The notes beneath the pieces were generated by a model that was given only the letters and a program-made list of their open reading frames with translations, searched no databases and was not told the DNA's origin. DNA of 64,000 nt from Mangrovibacterium diazotrophicum (lineage in GTDB: Bacteria; Bacteroidota; Bacteroidia; Bacteroidales; Prolixibacteraceae): positions 1,847,320-1,911,319 of the forward strand of contig NZ_RAPN01000001.1 of assembly GCF_003610535.1 (NCBI RefSeq), given 5' to 3'. The stretch's first letter is position 1; each line of letters opens with the position of its first letter. This document shows, piece by piece, positions 26,353 to 35,366 of this stretch. Both the position numbers and the translations under genes were made by a program.

Positions 26353-26796
26353 CTAAAGATCTTTCGTTTCCAAAGCCATCTCTAAACGCTTTTTTTTCAG
26401 ATCTAAAAATTTTTTTCCCAACTTCTCTAATTTCGTTTTACTCAACTTCTCTTCTGCTTCAGGGAAAAGATCTTCTTCCTCCTCATCCAAATGATGATTG
26501 AGAATTTCTTCCAAAACCCCCATTTTCACTTTCCATCGATAATTGTCCTTGGGGAAATCAGCCAGATCCAGCAAAAGAACGTTCAACACATAGTGCTCTT
26601 CCTGCGACTCCAACGACTCTTTTTTCACATCGTCCATCGTATTGAGTTCACTCAGGAGCAAATCCTCCTCGAGTTCGTGATGAACATCCAAATTTTTTTT
26701 CAGGAGAATAAAATTCTCAGGGTCTTTATCAATTTTTTTCATTAGATCACGCATCTCGTCGTGATGATCTTTTAAGGCTTCTGTTATTGTTTTCAT
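26353..26796 (-). CDS. Hemerythrin HHE-domain protein
   Basis: The 147-residue protein is a four-helix bundle with the hemerythrin metal ligands: HHDEMRD near residue 11, HHELEEDLL near 48, EEHYVLN near 82 and NHHLDEEEEDLFPEAE near 112. Such proteins bind a di-iron centre and sense or store oxygen or nitric oxide, or aid iron-sulfur repair. It is rich in Lys/Glu and cytosolic. The next gene upstream on the same strand is the coiled-coil lipoprotein, 95 bases away. Confidence 0.9.
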   Translation of the reverse strand: MKTITEALKDHHDEMRDLMKKIDKDPENFILLKKNLDVHHELEEDLLLSELNTMDDVKKESLESQEEHYVLNVLLLDLADFPKDNYRWKVKMGVLEEILNHHLDEEEEDLFPEAEEKLSKTKLEKLGKKFLDLKKKRLEMALETKDL

Positions 26797-26891
26797 GGCT
26801 ATTGGGGATTGTTTGTTTGAGATTAAAAGTACAGGGGAGAAAAACGCTGTAAAATTCTCCCCTGCTATCGAATGCTTGAGTCGAAAACCGA

Positions 26892-27323
26892 CTACAAACT
26901 ATCTTTCAAGGATTCTTTTACATCCTGGGCTCCTTCTTTGATATCGTGGCCCATATCTTCTAATTTGTCACCGGCTTTGTCTGACCAGTCGTCCAGCTTC
27001 TCACGAAGTTCGCGACTTTCATCTTTCATATTTTCCCAAGCTTCCTTGGTTTCTTCGCCAACATTTTCACCGGCCTCTTCCAAATCATTCCCGATTTCAT
27101 CAATCGATTCATCCAGACGATCCAAACGCTGTTCGAGCTCCGCCATCAGTTTGGGGTCATCTTCCGTAACACTGTCAATCTTGTTTTCCAACTCCGACAG
27201 TTCATCCTTTGCTTTATCCATCGGTGTTTTAGGAGACGTCTGGCTGCAGGCAGCAAATAAAGCCGCAAAGGCCAATGAAGCAAAAGCTAATTTTAGTGTG
27301 TTTCTTGTTTTCATAGTTCGCAA
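26892..27323 (-). CDS. Small acidic coiled-coil lipoprotein
   Basis: The 143-residue protein has a lipoprotein signal (SLAFAALFAAC) and a highly charged helical body with heptad-like repeats (DELSELENKIDS, LEQRLDRLDESIDE, WENMKDESRELREKL). No named family is recognised. The predicted shape is an elongated coiled coil on the envelope. Spacing and strand place it with the signalling genes upstream, in a block that otherwise holds stress proteins. Role in envelope stress is an inference from context only. Confidence 0.7.
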   Translation of the reverse strand: MRTMKTRNTLKLAFASLAFAALFAACSQTSPKTPMDKAKDELSELENKIDSVTEDDPKLMAELEQRLDRLDESIDEIGNDLEEAGENVGEETKEAWENMKDESRELREKLDDWSDKAGDKLEDMGHDIKEGAQDVKESLKDSL

Positions 27324-27436
27324 TATTTAAGGGTTAAAACATCCTGTTGTTTCCCTTAAGTCGGAATATGATGCCAAAATTTGAAAACCGATGACTACTT
27401 CGGCTGAAACTCCCTGTTATCAGCATCTTGGGAAAT

Positions 27437-27465
27437 AAAAAAAAAGAGCCTGATTGCTCAGACTC
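27437..27465 (-). terminator. Intrinsic terminator of the REC-only gene
   Basis: GAGCCTGA (27446-27453) pairs with TCAGACTC (27458-27465) with one mismatch; on the minus strand nine T follow. Confidence 0.75.
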
Positions 27466-27514
27466 TCTTTTTTGTTCATTTCTTAGTTGTGGAATTCTAT
27501 CCTCAATTTGTGGA

Positions 27515-27931
27515 CTAATTCTGCAAATTGATGTCATCCTTAATTAGAAGTTCGAGGAACTCGCTGGACAGCGGTTTCTCTAAATAGGCATTCACAAAAT
27601 GATATTTCATCACCTTATCCCGGTCTTCTTTGCTTCGCGAAGACGTGCATACAAAAACTTCAACCGAATCTTTGAGATTCTTTAGTTTCTCAAAAGCCTT
27701 AAGGAACTCAAAACCATTCATTTTAGGCATGTATAAATCCAGCAAAATGTAATCGGGCAGTTCCTTTTTCTTAAGCTTGCTCAAATACGTAATTCCCTCC
27801 TGTCCATCTTTACAATGAACTAAATAATCAGCGAGATTCTTTCGTTCAAGTATTGAATTATAAACATTTACCATCTCCCTGTCATCGTCGATAAAAACTA
27901 CTGTTTTATATTCAGAATTTCTTACCATCAA
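27515..27931 (-). CDS. Single-domain response regulator (REC only)
   Basis: The 138-residue protein is a lone receiver domain. Acidic residues are in VVFIDDDREM (near 13), the phospho-Asp is in YILLDLYMPKMNG near 65, the switch residue in VFVCTSSRSKED near 95 and the Lys in YLEKPLSS near 118. It resembles Bacteroidota REC-only proteins that shuttle phosphate to or from hybrid kinases. It sits 84 bases downstream of the sigma-54 regulator gene, next to a hybrid kinase with an HPt domain, so it could take part in that relay (inference). Confidence 0.92.
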   Translation of the reverse strand: MMVRNSEYKTVVFIDDDREMVNVYNSILERKNLADYLVHCKDGQEGITYLSKLKKKELPDYILLDLYMPKMNGFEFLKAFEKLKNLKDSVEVFVCTSSRSKEDRDKVMKYHFVNAYLEKPLSSEFLELLIKDDINLQN

Positions 27932-28015
27932 ATAATCATTTACCCTAATGGATCCGTTTACCGCTGCGGATAAACCGAATCCTAACGTTCAACAAATACT
28001 TTTATTTGTGAAGTT

Positions 28016-29383
28016 TTACAAGTCAATATCGTAAAGCTTCATTTTATTATATAGTGTTTTTCTATCAATATTCAAGATTCGTGCCGCCTTCGACTTGTTG
28101 TAGCCAGCCTCCTGAATTGTTCTCATGATTAATTGTTTTTCAATTTCGGATGACGCGTTTTTCAGCATCGAGTCCGAACGATTGACAGTGACCTCTGCCA
28201 CAGCCAGCTCTTCTTTCTCCGGAAAGACGATTTCGACCGGCAAGCAGGTTTTATCAATCAGATCGCCGCTAGCCAGCAGCACCGAACGTTTGACCACGTT
28301 TTTCAACTCGCGCAGGTTACCGTACCACGGATAATTGAGGAAGATTTGCTCGGCGTCTTTATCCAGACCGATGATAGAACGGCTCAACTCGGTATTGGCC
28401 TGCTTGATGAAGCTGTCGACAAAAACCAGCACATCATTTCCCCGTTCGCGAATCGGCGGCAAGGATAATTTGAACTCGTTGATCCGGTGATACAAATCTT
28501 CGCGGAAAGTACCTTCCTGCACATCACTGGCGAGCTGCTCGTTGGTTGCCGCAATAATCCGGATATCAATCTTTCGGCTCTTATCGTCACCCAACCGCGA
28601 TACTTCCCGCTCCTGAATCGCCCTCAGTAACTTTAACTGAATTTCGTAAGTGAGGTTTCCAATTTCATCGAGAAAAAGCGTACCGCCATCAGCTTTCTGG
28701 AAAACCCCTTCCTTATCAGTAACCGCACCGGTGAACGATCCTTTCACGTGGCCAAACAATTCGCTGTTGGCAATATCTTTCGGTATCGCACCGCAATCGA
28801 TCGCCACAAACGGTTTTCCACTGCGCAGACTATTTTCGTGGATAAAACGGGCAATGTATTCTTTCCCGGTCCCCGTTTCACCTTCAATGATTACTGACAT
28901 GTTTGTGGGAGCAACTTTTTTAGCCAATTCCACCACCTGCTTGATCCGAGGGCTGTTGCCGACGATAAAATCACCATTAGTAAACGAAGGCTTACTTTTC
29001 GATTCGACCCGTTCCTGAGTCTTCGGCTTTTTCAATAGTTTCTCGATAAGGCCCATCAGTTCCTCCTGCTGAATTGGCTTGGTGATGTAATCATCGGCGC
29101 CCATTTTCATCAGCTTTACCGCCATCCGAACATCCGCATATGCCGTCATGATAATGACGGGAATGTCGGCGTTCATCGCCCGGACTTTTTGCAACACTTC
29201 CAGCCCGCTTGAGTCGGGCAGGCGAAAATCGCAGAGAACCAAATCGATAGCACTTCCTTTAAAGATTTGAAAGGCACTTTGGGCTGAATAAGCCGTTTCA
29301 ACCTGGTATTTGCGGTTTTTCAAGTGTTTTTTTAAAATCTCACAGATGAAAGAGTCGTCATCGATGATCAAAATTTTTCCCAT
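28016..29383 (-). CDS. Sigma-54-dependent response regulator, NtrC family
   Basis: The 455-residue protein has three parts. Residues 1-120 are a receiver with phospho-Asp in LVLCDFRLPDSSG near 54. Residues about 140-380 are an AAA+ sigma-54 activator with Walker A GETGTGKE near 168, the sigma-54 contact loop GSFTGA near 214 (a common variant of GAFTGA) and Walker B GTLFLDEIGN. Residues about 410-455 are a Fis-type HTH (AGYNKSKAARILNIDRKTLY). It activates sigma-54 promoters when phosphorylated. It ends 15 bases before the hybrid kinase gene begins on the same strand and is its likely partner. Confidence 0.95.
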   Translation of the reverse strand: MGKILIIDDDSFICEILKKHLKNRKYQVETAYSAQSAFQIFKGSAIDLVLCDFRLPDSSGLEVLQKVRAMNADIPVIIMTAYADVRMAVKLMKMGADDYITKPIQQEELMGLIEKLLKKPKTQERVESKSKPSFTNGDFIVGNSPRIKQVVELAKKVAPTNMSVIIEGETGTGKEYIARFIHENSLRSGKPFVAIDCGAIPKDIANSELFGHVKGSFTGAVTDKEGVFQKADGGTLFLDEIGNLTYEIQLKLLRAIQEREVSRLGDDKSRKIDIRIIAATNEQLASDVQEGTFREDLYHRINEFKLSLPPIRERGNDVLVFVDSFIKQANTELSRSIIGLDKDAEQIFLNYPWYGNLRELKNVVKRSVLLASGDLIDKTCLPVEIVFPEKEELAVAEVTVNRSDSMLKNASSEIEKQLIMRTIQEAGYNKSKAARILNIDRKTLYNKMKLYDIDL

Positions 29384-29398
29384 ATCTCGTTGTTCCTT

Positions 29399-31840
29399 TT
29401 ATGATTTCGTGAATTTTAAATCGATCTCCTGATCCACTTTCCTGACAGCGGCCAAAGTTTCGTCCACCAGGCATGGAATATCTTTGAAATTGCGCACCCG
29501 CAGAGCCAAATCCTCCAGTTTTTGAAGGCGCTCGACAATTCCGTTCAACTTGAAGAATTTGAAAGAAGGAATCGCTTTATGAGCAGCTTCTCCTACCCCG
29601 TCGAAATTCTGATCAGCCAATTCCCGTTCCAATCTTTCCATCAACGCTTTGGCATTGCCCTGGAAGTTTTTGATCATCATCCCGATAAATTCCTGATCGC
29701 CGGCAGCTGTAGCTTCAAGCTCCGACATATCCAGCTCGTCAGCCTGTAAAGCCGCTTGAACTGCCTCCACCTTTTTCGCCTTCCGGGTCGTCAGCTTGGC
29801 GTCGATTCCCAGCGCATTACAAATTTTGTTATACAAGTCCGTTTCTTTATAAGGTTTAATCAAATAATCGTCAAAACCAGCTTTCAAGTACTTTGCCAAA
29901 TCGGAATGCAGCGCATTCGCCGTCACAGCCATTGCGGGAGTTTTGTGATTGAGCTGCTTTCCCGATGAGCGAATCTTCTTTATCAGATCCACCCCGGTCA
30001 TCTCCGGCATGTGAATATCCAGCAAAATCGCATCAAATTCTCTGCTTTCGAGCAAAGCCAGCGCTTCGCCTCCATCACGCGCCATCGTCAGGTCTGTTTC
30101 CCAACCCGTCATAATCATCTCGGCCAACAACAAATTGTGGTCATCGTCATCTGCAATCAGAATGCGCTTTCCTTTCAGATTTTTATCTTCCATTGAGAAT
30201 TCTTTGGAATCTTTAGGCAATGACTCCCGATTAGCCTTTTCAAACGGCAGCTCAACAATAAAGGTCGAACCAACACCCACTTTGCTTTTGACCTTGATTT
30301 CCCCCTTCAGCATTTCGACCAGGCGCTTACAGATTCCGAGTCCCAAACCGGCACCGGTCCGTCGCCCGGGGGTACTCGCCGATCCCTGCTCGAACACGTT
30401 GAATATATTGGAGAGATCTTTCGCACTGATTCCGATGCCGGTATCCTCAACCTCGAAACGCAGCTCAACACGACGTTTTAGGTTCTTTTTTAATTTGCAG
30501 CGAAAAATAACTTTACCGGCCTCGGTATATTTAATGGCGTTCACAAGCAGGTTCATCAAAATTTGGCGTAGACGGAACGGATCACCGATCAACGCTTCCG
30601 GCAATTGATCATCGCACTCGAACTCGAAGTCGAGCCGATTTTCGATGGCTTGCGCTTCAAACATCACCTGTAACTCACTCAATATATCCATGAGGCTGAA
30701 GGGCACTTTCTCGAGGTAGACTTTCCCCATCCCGAGTTTAAATAGAAACACCACTTCCCCTACCAGGTACATCAAGTGGTCCGAGGCATTTTGCACAAGT
30801 CTGACCAGACGCCGCTGGTCTCCATTCAAATCGGTTTTGGCCAACTGGTTCGAAAAACCCACAATGGCGTTCAGCGGAGTCCGAATTTCGTGACTCATAT
30901 TGGCAATAAAGATCGACTTAGCCTGGTTCGCTTTTTCGGCTTCTTCCCGGCTTTTCCGCAACTGTTCCTCTATCAGCTTGTCGTTCGTGACATTTTGTGC
31001 AATCAGGATTCCCGCCACGGTTTTTCCTTCCGCATCTTTCAGCGGAGAACCTACCAGGTAATAGATCTCGTCGCGGAAACGAACTTCACCCTCGGTTTTT
31101 TCACCATTTAAAATTTTATTATAGAATGGGTAAATGCTTCTTACAGTCTTGCGATCGTAAGCCTCAAAAATGGTCTTCCCTACGAAATCGATATTCGTAA
31201 AATTGAAGCGTTTCTTTTCGCCACCCGCAGCAAACAAGTAGCGATATTCTTTGTCAAATAAATAGATATCGATTTCCGGCATGTTCTCGAAAATCACGGA
31301 TTGGTAATTTTCGAGGTAGACCAAGGGATTACTGGGACATCGGATAAATACAATGAAGCGATCTTCGGAAGGATTGCTGAGTTTCATCTCCACAACCAGC
31401 TTGCAATTGCCAATTTCTCCCTGGTTCGATTTCAGATTAACGTCTATTTCCTGCGTCGTATTTTTATCCAAAGCTTCGCGAAAGCAAGCTTGGAATCGCT
31501 TAAAATCCTCTTCCTCCAAAATGTCCCGAACAAACAGACGCGACTCCAGCTGCGAGTACTTTTGCTCGAGCAAACCATGCATGCCACCAAAATGTAAGAT
31601 CTCGAACTCGGAATTCAGAACCCAGATGCTATCCTGCTTTTTGTTCTCCTGCAATTCGATGGTGGGATACTCAACCACTGCGTCCAGCTTACTTACCCTT
31701 ATTTTATCGAGTTGTTGCAACAGCCAGGTCTCCAACTCCTGGATTTCCTTTATCGGCCGACTTTCGTTGGCTACTGTTTCACGAATAAGCTCGGATAATT
31801 GAAATAAAGAAGTATTCAAATTCTCTGACTGATTTGTCAT
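29399..31840 (-). CDS. Hybrid histidine kinase, PAS-PAS-HisKA-HATPase-REC-HPt
   Basis: From the ATG at 31840 the protein has 813 residues and no membrane helix, so it is probably a cytosolic sensor. Two PAS-like domains (about 75-185 and 200-310) precede HisKA with HEIRTPLNA near 316, an ATPase domain (NLLVNAIKYTEAG, GTGIGISAKD, GAGLGLGICKRLVEM), a receiver with Asp in ILLDIHMPEMTG near 607 and an HPt domain with His in AAHKAIPS near 753. It lies directly upstream of the sigma-54 regulator gene, the expected target. A longer start at 31969 would add an unlikely N-terminal tail, so I chose MTNQSENLN. Confidence 0.92.
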   Translation of the reverse strand: MTNQSENLNTSLFQLSELIRETVANESRPIKEIQELETWLLQQLDKIRVSKLDAVVEYPTIELQENKKQDSIWVLNSEFEILHFGGMHGLLEQKYSQLESRLFVRDILEEEDFKRFQACFREALDKNTTQEIDVNLKSNQGEIGNCKLVVEMKLSNPSEDRFIVFIRCPSNPLVYLENYQSVIFENMPEIDIYLFDKEYRYLFAAGGEKKRFNFTNIDFVGKTIFEAYDRKTVRSIYPFYNKILNGEKTEGEVRFRDEIYYLVGSPLKDAEGKTVAGILIAQNVTNDKLIEEQLRKSREEAEKANQAKSIFIANMSHEIRTPLNAIVGFSNQLAKTDLNGDQRRLVRLVQNASDHLMYLVGEVVFLFKLGMGKVYLEKVPFSLMDILSELQVMFEAQAIENRLDFEFECDDQLPEALIGDPFRLRQILMNLLVNAIKYTEAGKVIFRCKLKKNLKRRVELRFEVEDTGIGISAKDLSNIFNVFEQGSASTPGRRTGAGLGLGICKRLVEMLKGEIKVKSKVGVGSTFIVELPFEKANRESLPKDSKEFSMEDKNLKGKRILIADDDDHNLLLAEMIMTGWETDLTMARDGGEALALLESREFDAILLDIHMPEMTGVDLIKKIRSSGKQLNHKTPAMAVTANALHSDLAKYLKAGFDDYLIKPYKETDLYNKICNALGIDAKLTTRKAKKVEAVQAALQADELDMSELEATAAGDQEFIGMMIKNFQGNAKALMERLERELADQNFDGVGEAAHKAIPSFKFFKLNGIVERLQKLEDLALRVRNFKDIPCLVDETLAAVRKVDQEIDLKFTKS

Positions 31841-32296
31841 ACAACAGTTTTTGATTGTTTTGCCTGTGAATTCGAGAAATCGTTTCTCTCCCGTTCTGCC
31901 ATTTAACGGAAGATTTTTTACAAAGGGAAATGACAGCCAAGCAAAAGATTGTTTAACCTTTCCCCACATGTATTACAACAACAATTTCCTGAATAAGTTA
32001 TCGATCGCATCCTAAATTTAGGAAAAACCCAATACAAATCGATCAATCTACATACGAAACCTCCATCTGTTAACAATTCTTTTTCGGCAATAGGAAGATG
32101 AACATTTTGCACTAACGTTCCTCTATTTGAGGAAATTTGACCACACTATCTCACATAATCAAACATTGACAGCACAGGTACCAAAACACCGACAAACACC
32201 TAACCAACAACACATTAAACACGCAAAAATGCTATTGCCTTTTGCATTTGGCACACTTTTGAACCTATTCTTGTCAAACATCTAAAACCAATCGTT
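31841..32296. other. Intergenic gap between divergent signalling and stress genes
   Basis: About 456 bases between the hybrid kinase gene and the small-protein operon hold both promoters. A small perfect palindrome TTCCTC-TATTT-GAGGAA lies at 32117-32133. TGGCAC at 32249-32254 recalls a sigma-54 site, but its second half is one base too close and lacks GC, so I do not call it. No gene is supported. Confidence 0.5.
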
Positions 32297-32503
32297 ATGA
32301 AAATTATTGGAACAATTCTATTCATCGCAGGATTCATCGGCATCATCTTTTTCGGGATCCAGGCAATCAATGATTCCGACAGTTTTAACTTCCTCGGACT
32401 GGACGTTGCTGTTAGCTCAGCTAACTGGACTCCGCTTATCATTAGTGGTTTTGTTACCCTGGTCGGCATCATCTTGTTTCAACTTAGAGGACAACACGCC
32501 TAG
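32297..32503 (+). CDS. Small two-helix membrane protein
   Basis: The 68-residue protein has two membrane helices (IIGTILFIAGFIGIIFFGIQA and LIISGFVTLVGIILFQL) joined by a short polar loop. I do not recognise a family. Starting at the ATG at 32297 it is directly followed by csbD and an Lmo0937-like gene with short spacing, which supports a real operon of stress-associated microproteins. Confidence 0.7.
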   Translation: MKIIGTILFIAGFIGIIFFGIQAINDSDSFNFLGLDVAVSSANWTPLIISGFVTLVGIILFQLRGQHA

Positions 32504-32530
32504 ATATTATTAACCTTAAAACATAAAGTC

Positions 32531-32716
32531 ATGGATAAATTAGAAATTAAAGGACAATGGAATATTGTTAAAGGAAAACTGAAACAGAAATACGGAGATT
32601 TAACCGACGACGATTTGAGTTACTCTGAAGGTAAAGAAGACGAATTGATCGGCCGTCTTCAGAAAGCGACCGGAAAAGCCCGGGAAGAATTGGTGGACGA
32701 AATTAACAGCCTGTAG
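32531..32716 (+). CDS. CsbD family stress protein
   Basis: The 61-residue protein begins [19 protein letters not shown] and continues [20 protein letters not shown], the CsbD signature. CsbD is a small acidic protein of unknown role, induced by general stress in Bacillus under SigB. It is the middle gene of a three-gene operon, 27 bases after the membrane microprotein gene and 2 bases before the Lmo0937-like gene. Confidence 0.9.
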   Translation: MDKLEIKGQWNIVKGKLKQKYGDLTDDDLSYSEGKEDELIGRLQKATGKAREELVDEINSL

Positions 32717-32718
32717 TC

Positions 32719-32865
32719 ATGAGATCAATTTTATATATCCTTGCCGTGATCTTAATCATCGGCTGGCTGCTGGGAGTGTTCGTCTACTCCGTTGGCTCCT
32801 TAATCCACATCCTTTTGGTCTTCGCGGTTATCTCTATTTTAATCTCGCTGATCAAAGGCAGGTAA
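32719..32865 (+). CDS. Lmo0937-like small membrane protein
   Basis: This 48-residue protein runs MRSILYILAVILIIGWLL at the N terminus, then a second hydrophobic helix ending ISLIKGR. Two-helix proteins of this kind are annotated as the Lmo0937 family and are frequent beside CsbD and similar stress genes. The start codon is only 2 bases after the csbD stop. A strong terminator at 32894-32940 ends the operon. Confidence 0.75.
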   Translation: MRSILYILAVILIIGWLLGVFVYSVGSLIHILLVFAVISILISLIKGR

Positions 32866-32893
32866 AGCAACATTTGCTTCGTAACTACTATAA

Positions 32894-32940
32894 AAGTCCG
32901 GCTGAAAGGATTAATACTTTCACCCGGACTTCTCTTTTTA
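32894..32940. terminator. Terminator of the csbD operon
   Basis: AAGTCCGG (32894-32901) pairs with CCGGACTT (32924-32931), with a further GAAAG/CTTTC pair inside, then CTCTTTTT. It lies between convergent genes and may act in both directions. Confidence 0.8.
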
Positions 32941-32942
32941 AA

Positions 32943-33230
32943 CTACTCCCTCAACGAAAACAAAACATCCAACACTTCAATCCCGGGGGCCTCAGCAAGC
33001 TCATAAGCTTTCGGAATTGAAGCCGCCAGCTCCGACTGCCGAAACGTCTGTAACGACTCCTCCGAATCCCAAACATAAACCCCTCCAAAACTGTTGGGTT
33101 CTCCCATTTTTACATAGTATTTTTGAACCAGGCCCGGAATGGCCTTAAACTGTGGCTCTCGCTCATGAGCGCGTTTCAACAACTCCTCCTCCGACAAGTT
33201 CGTTTTCAAACGAATGATTTGCATGATCAT
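32943..33230 (-). CDS. Dimeric alpha-beta barrel protein, ABM/YdhR-like
   Basis: The 95-residue protein has the ferredoxin-like fold of antibiotic-biosynthesis-monooxygenase and YdhR-type proteins: MQIIRLKTNLSEEELLKRA, then AIPGLVQKYYV near residue 30, GGVYVWDSEESLQTFR near 50 and a closing IEVLDVLFSL strand. Proteins of this fold act as small oxygenases or heme-degrading enzymes, but most of this subgroup are uncharacterized. Its real start may be the second Met at residue 3. It has no operon partner. Confidence 0.75.
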   Translation of the reverse strand: MIMQIIRLKTNLSEEELLKRAHEREPQFKAIPGLVQKYYVKMGEPNSFGGVYVWDSEESLQTFRQSELAASIPKAYELAEAPGIEVLDVLFSLRE

Positions 33231-33338
33231 AACTTTCGATTTTCCGGATTAAACAAAATCGGCAAGTTCATTTTCAGGTTTAACTGCTCTAACGGAAAAA
33301 CAAAGGCCGTCGTTACAAATCGCGAACAAGCGTTTTAA

Positions 33339-35366
33339 CTACGATTTCCTGCGTTTTAAAAGCAAGCGAATATTCTTCACCTCTTTCACCTGATCATTCA
33401 ATAGCACAAGCTGGTCGTAATCCGTTTTGGGAATCAAATCCGCAAAAATTTTGTAACTCGAATTAATAACTAACTGTTTGTTACCAACCAAATTCATATT
33501 GAATGAATACTCGCCAGTTTCATTCTTCAACTCGCTTTTCGGATCGTTGGCCCCGAGCAATTCGACTTCGTAGGGAAAAGTCAGAATGATGACAAAAGAA
33601 TCGCTGTAGCTGTAATCCAGGTAATAATCCAGCTCGGTTGAATCATTCGGAGTTTCAATCTCGGTGTGCTCGATAAGTTGATCGAGCGAAAGGCTGACCA
33701 AACTATCATTCACAAAAGTGAGGGCATTTTCAATCCGTCCTTCTGCTTTCAAGTGGAACGAAAAAGGCTTGATCGAGTCCAGTTTGACGTCGGTTATGGT
33801 ATCCACTTTAATCGCCGATTCACCGTCTTCGTACTCGGCCACTGCACCATAAAAATTGCTCATGGCCTCGTTCTGACTCAAGGTGCTGAAGAAATTTCGA
33901 ACATCAGTCGACAAACCACCGGACAATTGATAGCTCGACTTAAAACTGACTTCCTTCGAGGCTGAATCGACCTGACAAATCAGGATCTGCTTGGCGAAAT
34001 TCACATTCGCATTCATCCCCGGCAAAGTAAAAAGACTGATCGTCACCGAATCCGCCTCAGCCAATTGCAAGTCATAATCGATAAACTTGTCCTTCCGTTT
34101 CTTCTCCTCGGTTAAAAAAGGCTTTGCCGCAACAGCATCTGTGTGATACAAGGCTGTCGGAATCTCGTCAATCTGGTATTTGTAAGTCATATCACTCGGA
34201 TAAAGCAAAGTCAAATCGCCCTTTTCATTCTCAAAAGCGAAAAAAATGTGATCGTATTCACCAATCCGAATGTAGTACGGATCGATCGGACCGGCTCTTT
34301 TGCTCCGCGCAAAAACTGCCCAGTAATCAATTCCCAAATCTTCCAGTACCTGCCGATAAAACCGTCGAATACTGATCAGGTCAAAATGCTTCTCTTTCAG
34401 AAAATAGCCACTCGACTTGAACAACTCACCTTCCTGCACCGGAAGGATGTCGAAATTCTTCCGCACATTGTCCAACAACAAATTGAGCTGGTAATACTTG
34501 CTGCTATCCGCAGCTACGCCAAGTACATCCTTTTTCCATCGTTTGTAATAGGTCGAATTCTCCCGATCCAACAATATTGGTTGCGTCAAATAATTAAATT
34601 CCTGGTTGTAAACATCCTTCCAGGCCCTGTATTCACTGTCCTTTTTTACCACCGAGTAATAAAAGTAAGGCAACTCGCAAGGTAAACAGGCGTATTGATT
34701 TTCTTCCAGGCCCTCAACCGCTTCCTTTTTAAACAAGCAGTAAATCATCGTATCGTTCGCTACAATCCGCGGATCTCCCAAACCGTTGTAGACTTTGTAG
34801 CGAATGGTTTGCCCCGGTGCCGTACGAATCGAAAACTCGGTATTCAAACTCGGCACCTCGTGATAAAGGTTCACAAATTCACCGGTCTCATTTTCGCCTT
34901 TAAACTCCGAATACTCATACGAAATCTGTATTGTATCGCCCGGTTCAACCCCCGGAATCGGGTAAGTCAGTATCCCGTCCTGCTCAAATTTATCACGATG
35001 ACTGAATACCAGGCTCGAATCCATTTCGACAACGGAACCGTCGCATTTCAAGGTGCTGACGTGGATCGTTTGCAGGTGATCAGCAACCGACTTACTCAGC
35101 TCGAGTAACGCAAACTTCTCCACTCCTGCTTTCGTATTCACTACCAGTTTATTCTGATAGGACGTGTATTTTTTATACCGGCTAAAGGACTTCGAAAAAG
35201 TCACATCGGAGTATGAATACAGCAAATAGGCATCGGAATTTTGGCACCGCTTCCGGAATGCGGAGTCGACTCCGGTTTCGGCGGCAATCACTCGATTACA
35301 AACCAGCAAAGTGAAAGCCAGTAGAAGCAGGTTGCTAATTCTTAAGTTTAAGCAAGATCGGGTCAT
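33339..35366 (-). CDS. Secreted DUF3857 protein with degenerate transglutaminase domain
   Basis: The 675-residue protein has a signal peptide (NLLLLAFTLLVCNRVIAAE) and the DUF3857 N-terminal beta domain. In the transglutaminase-like middle, the catalytic GDCKDL of its neighbour is replaced by EKHFDL (Cys to His, near residue 325), while the His (YDHIFF) and Asp region (LLYPSD) are still seen. The C-terminal domain is a further beta sandwich. It is therefore likely inactive as a cysteine enzyme and may bind a partner. The gene overlaps the upstream neighbour by 32 bases, so the two are coupled. Confidence 0.8.
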   Translation of the reverse strand: MTRSCLNLRISNLLLLAFTLLVCNRVIAAETGVDSAFRKRCQNSDAYLLYSYSDVTFSKSFSRYKKYTSYQNKLVVNTKAGVEKFALLELSKSVADHLQTIHVSTLKCDGSVVEMDSSLVFSHRDKFEQDGILTYPIPGVEPGDTIQISYEYSEFKGENETGEFVNLYHEVPSLNTEFSIRTAPGQTIRYKVYNGLGDPRIVANDTMIYCLFKKEAVEGLEENQYACLPCELPYFYYSVVKKDSEYRAWKDVYNQEFNYLTQPILLDRENSTYYKRWKKDVLGVAADSSKYYQLNLLLDNVRKNFDILPVQEGELFKSSGYFLKEKHFDLISIRRFYRQVLEDLGIDYWAVFARSKRAGPIDPYYIRIGEYDHIFFAFENEKGDLTLLYPSDMTYKYQIDEIPTALYHTDAVAAKPFLTEEKKRKDKFIDYDLQLAEADSVTISLFTLPGMNANVNFAKQILICQVDSASKEVSFKSSYQLSGGLSTDVRNFFSTLSQNEAMSNFYGAVAEYEDGESAIKVDTITDVKLDSIKPFSFHLKAEGRIENALTFVNDSLVSLSLDQLIEHTEIETPNDSTELDYYLDYSYSDSFVIILTFPYEVELLGANDPKSELKNETGEYSFNMNLVGNKQLVINSSYKIFADLIPKTDYDQLVLLNDQVKEVKNIRLLLKRRKS

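Noticed and set aside
32249-32266. TGGCAC-type site as a sigma-54 promoter
   Set aside because: The second half is one base too close to the first and lacks the GC, so spacing and content do not fit GG-N10-GC.
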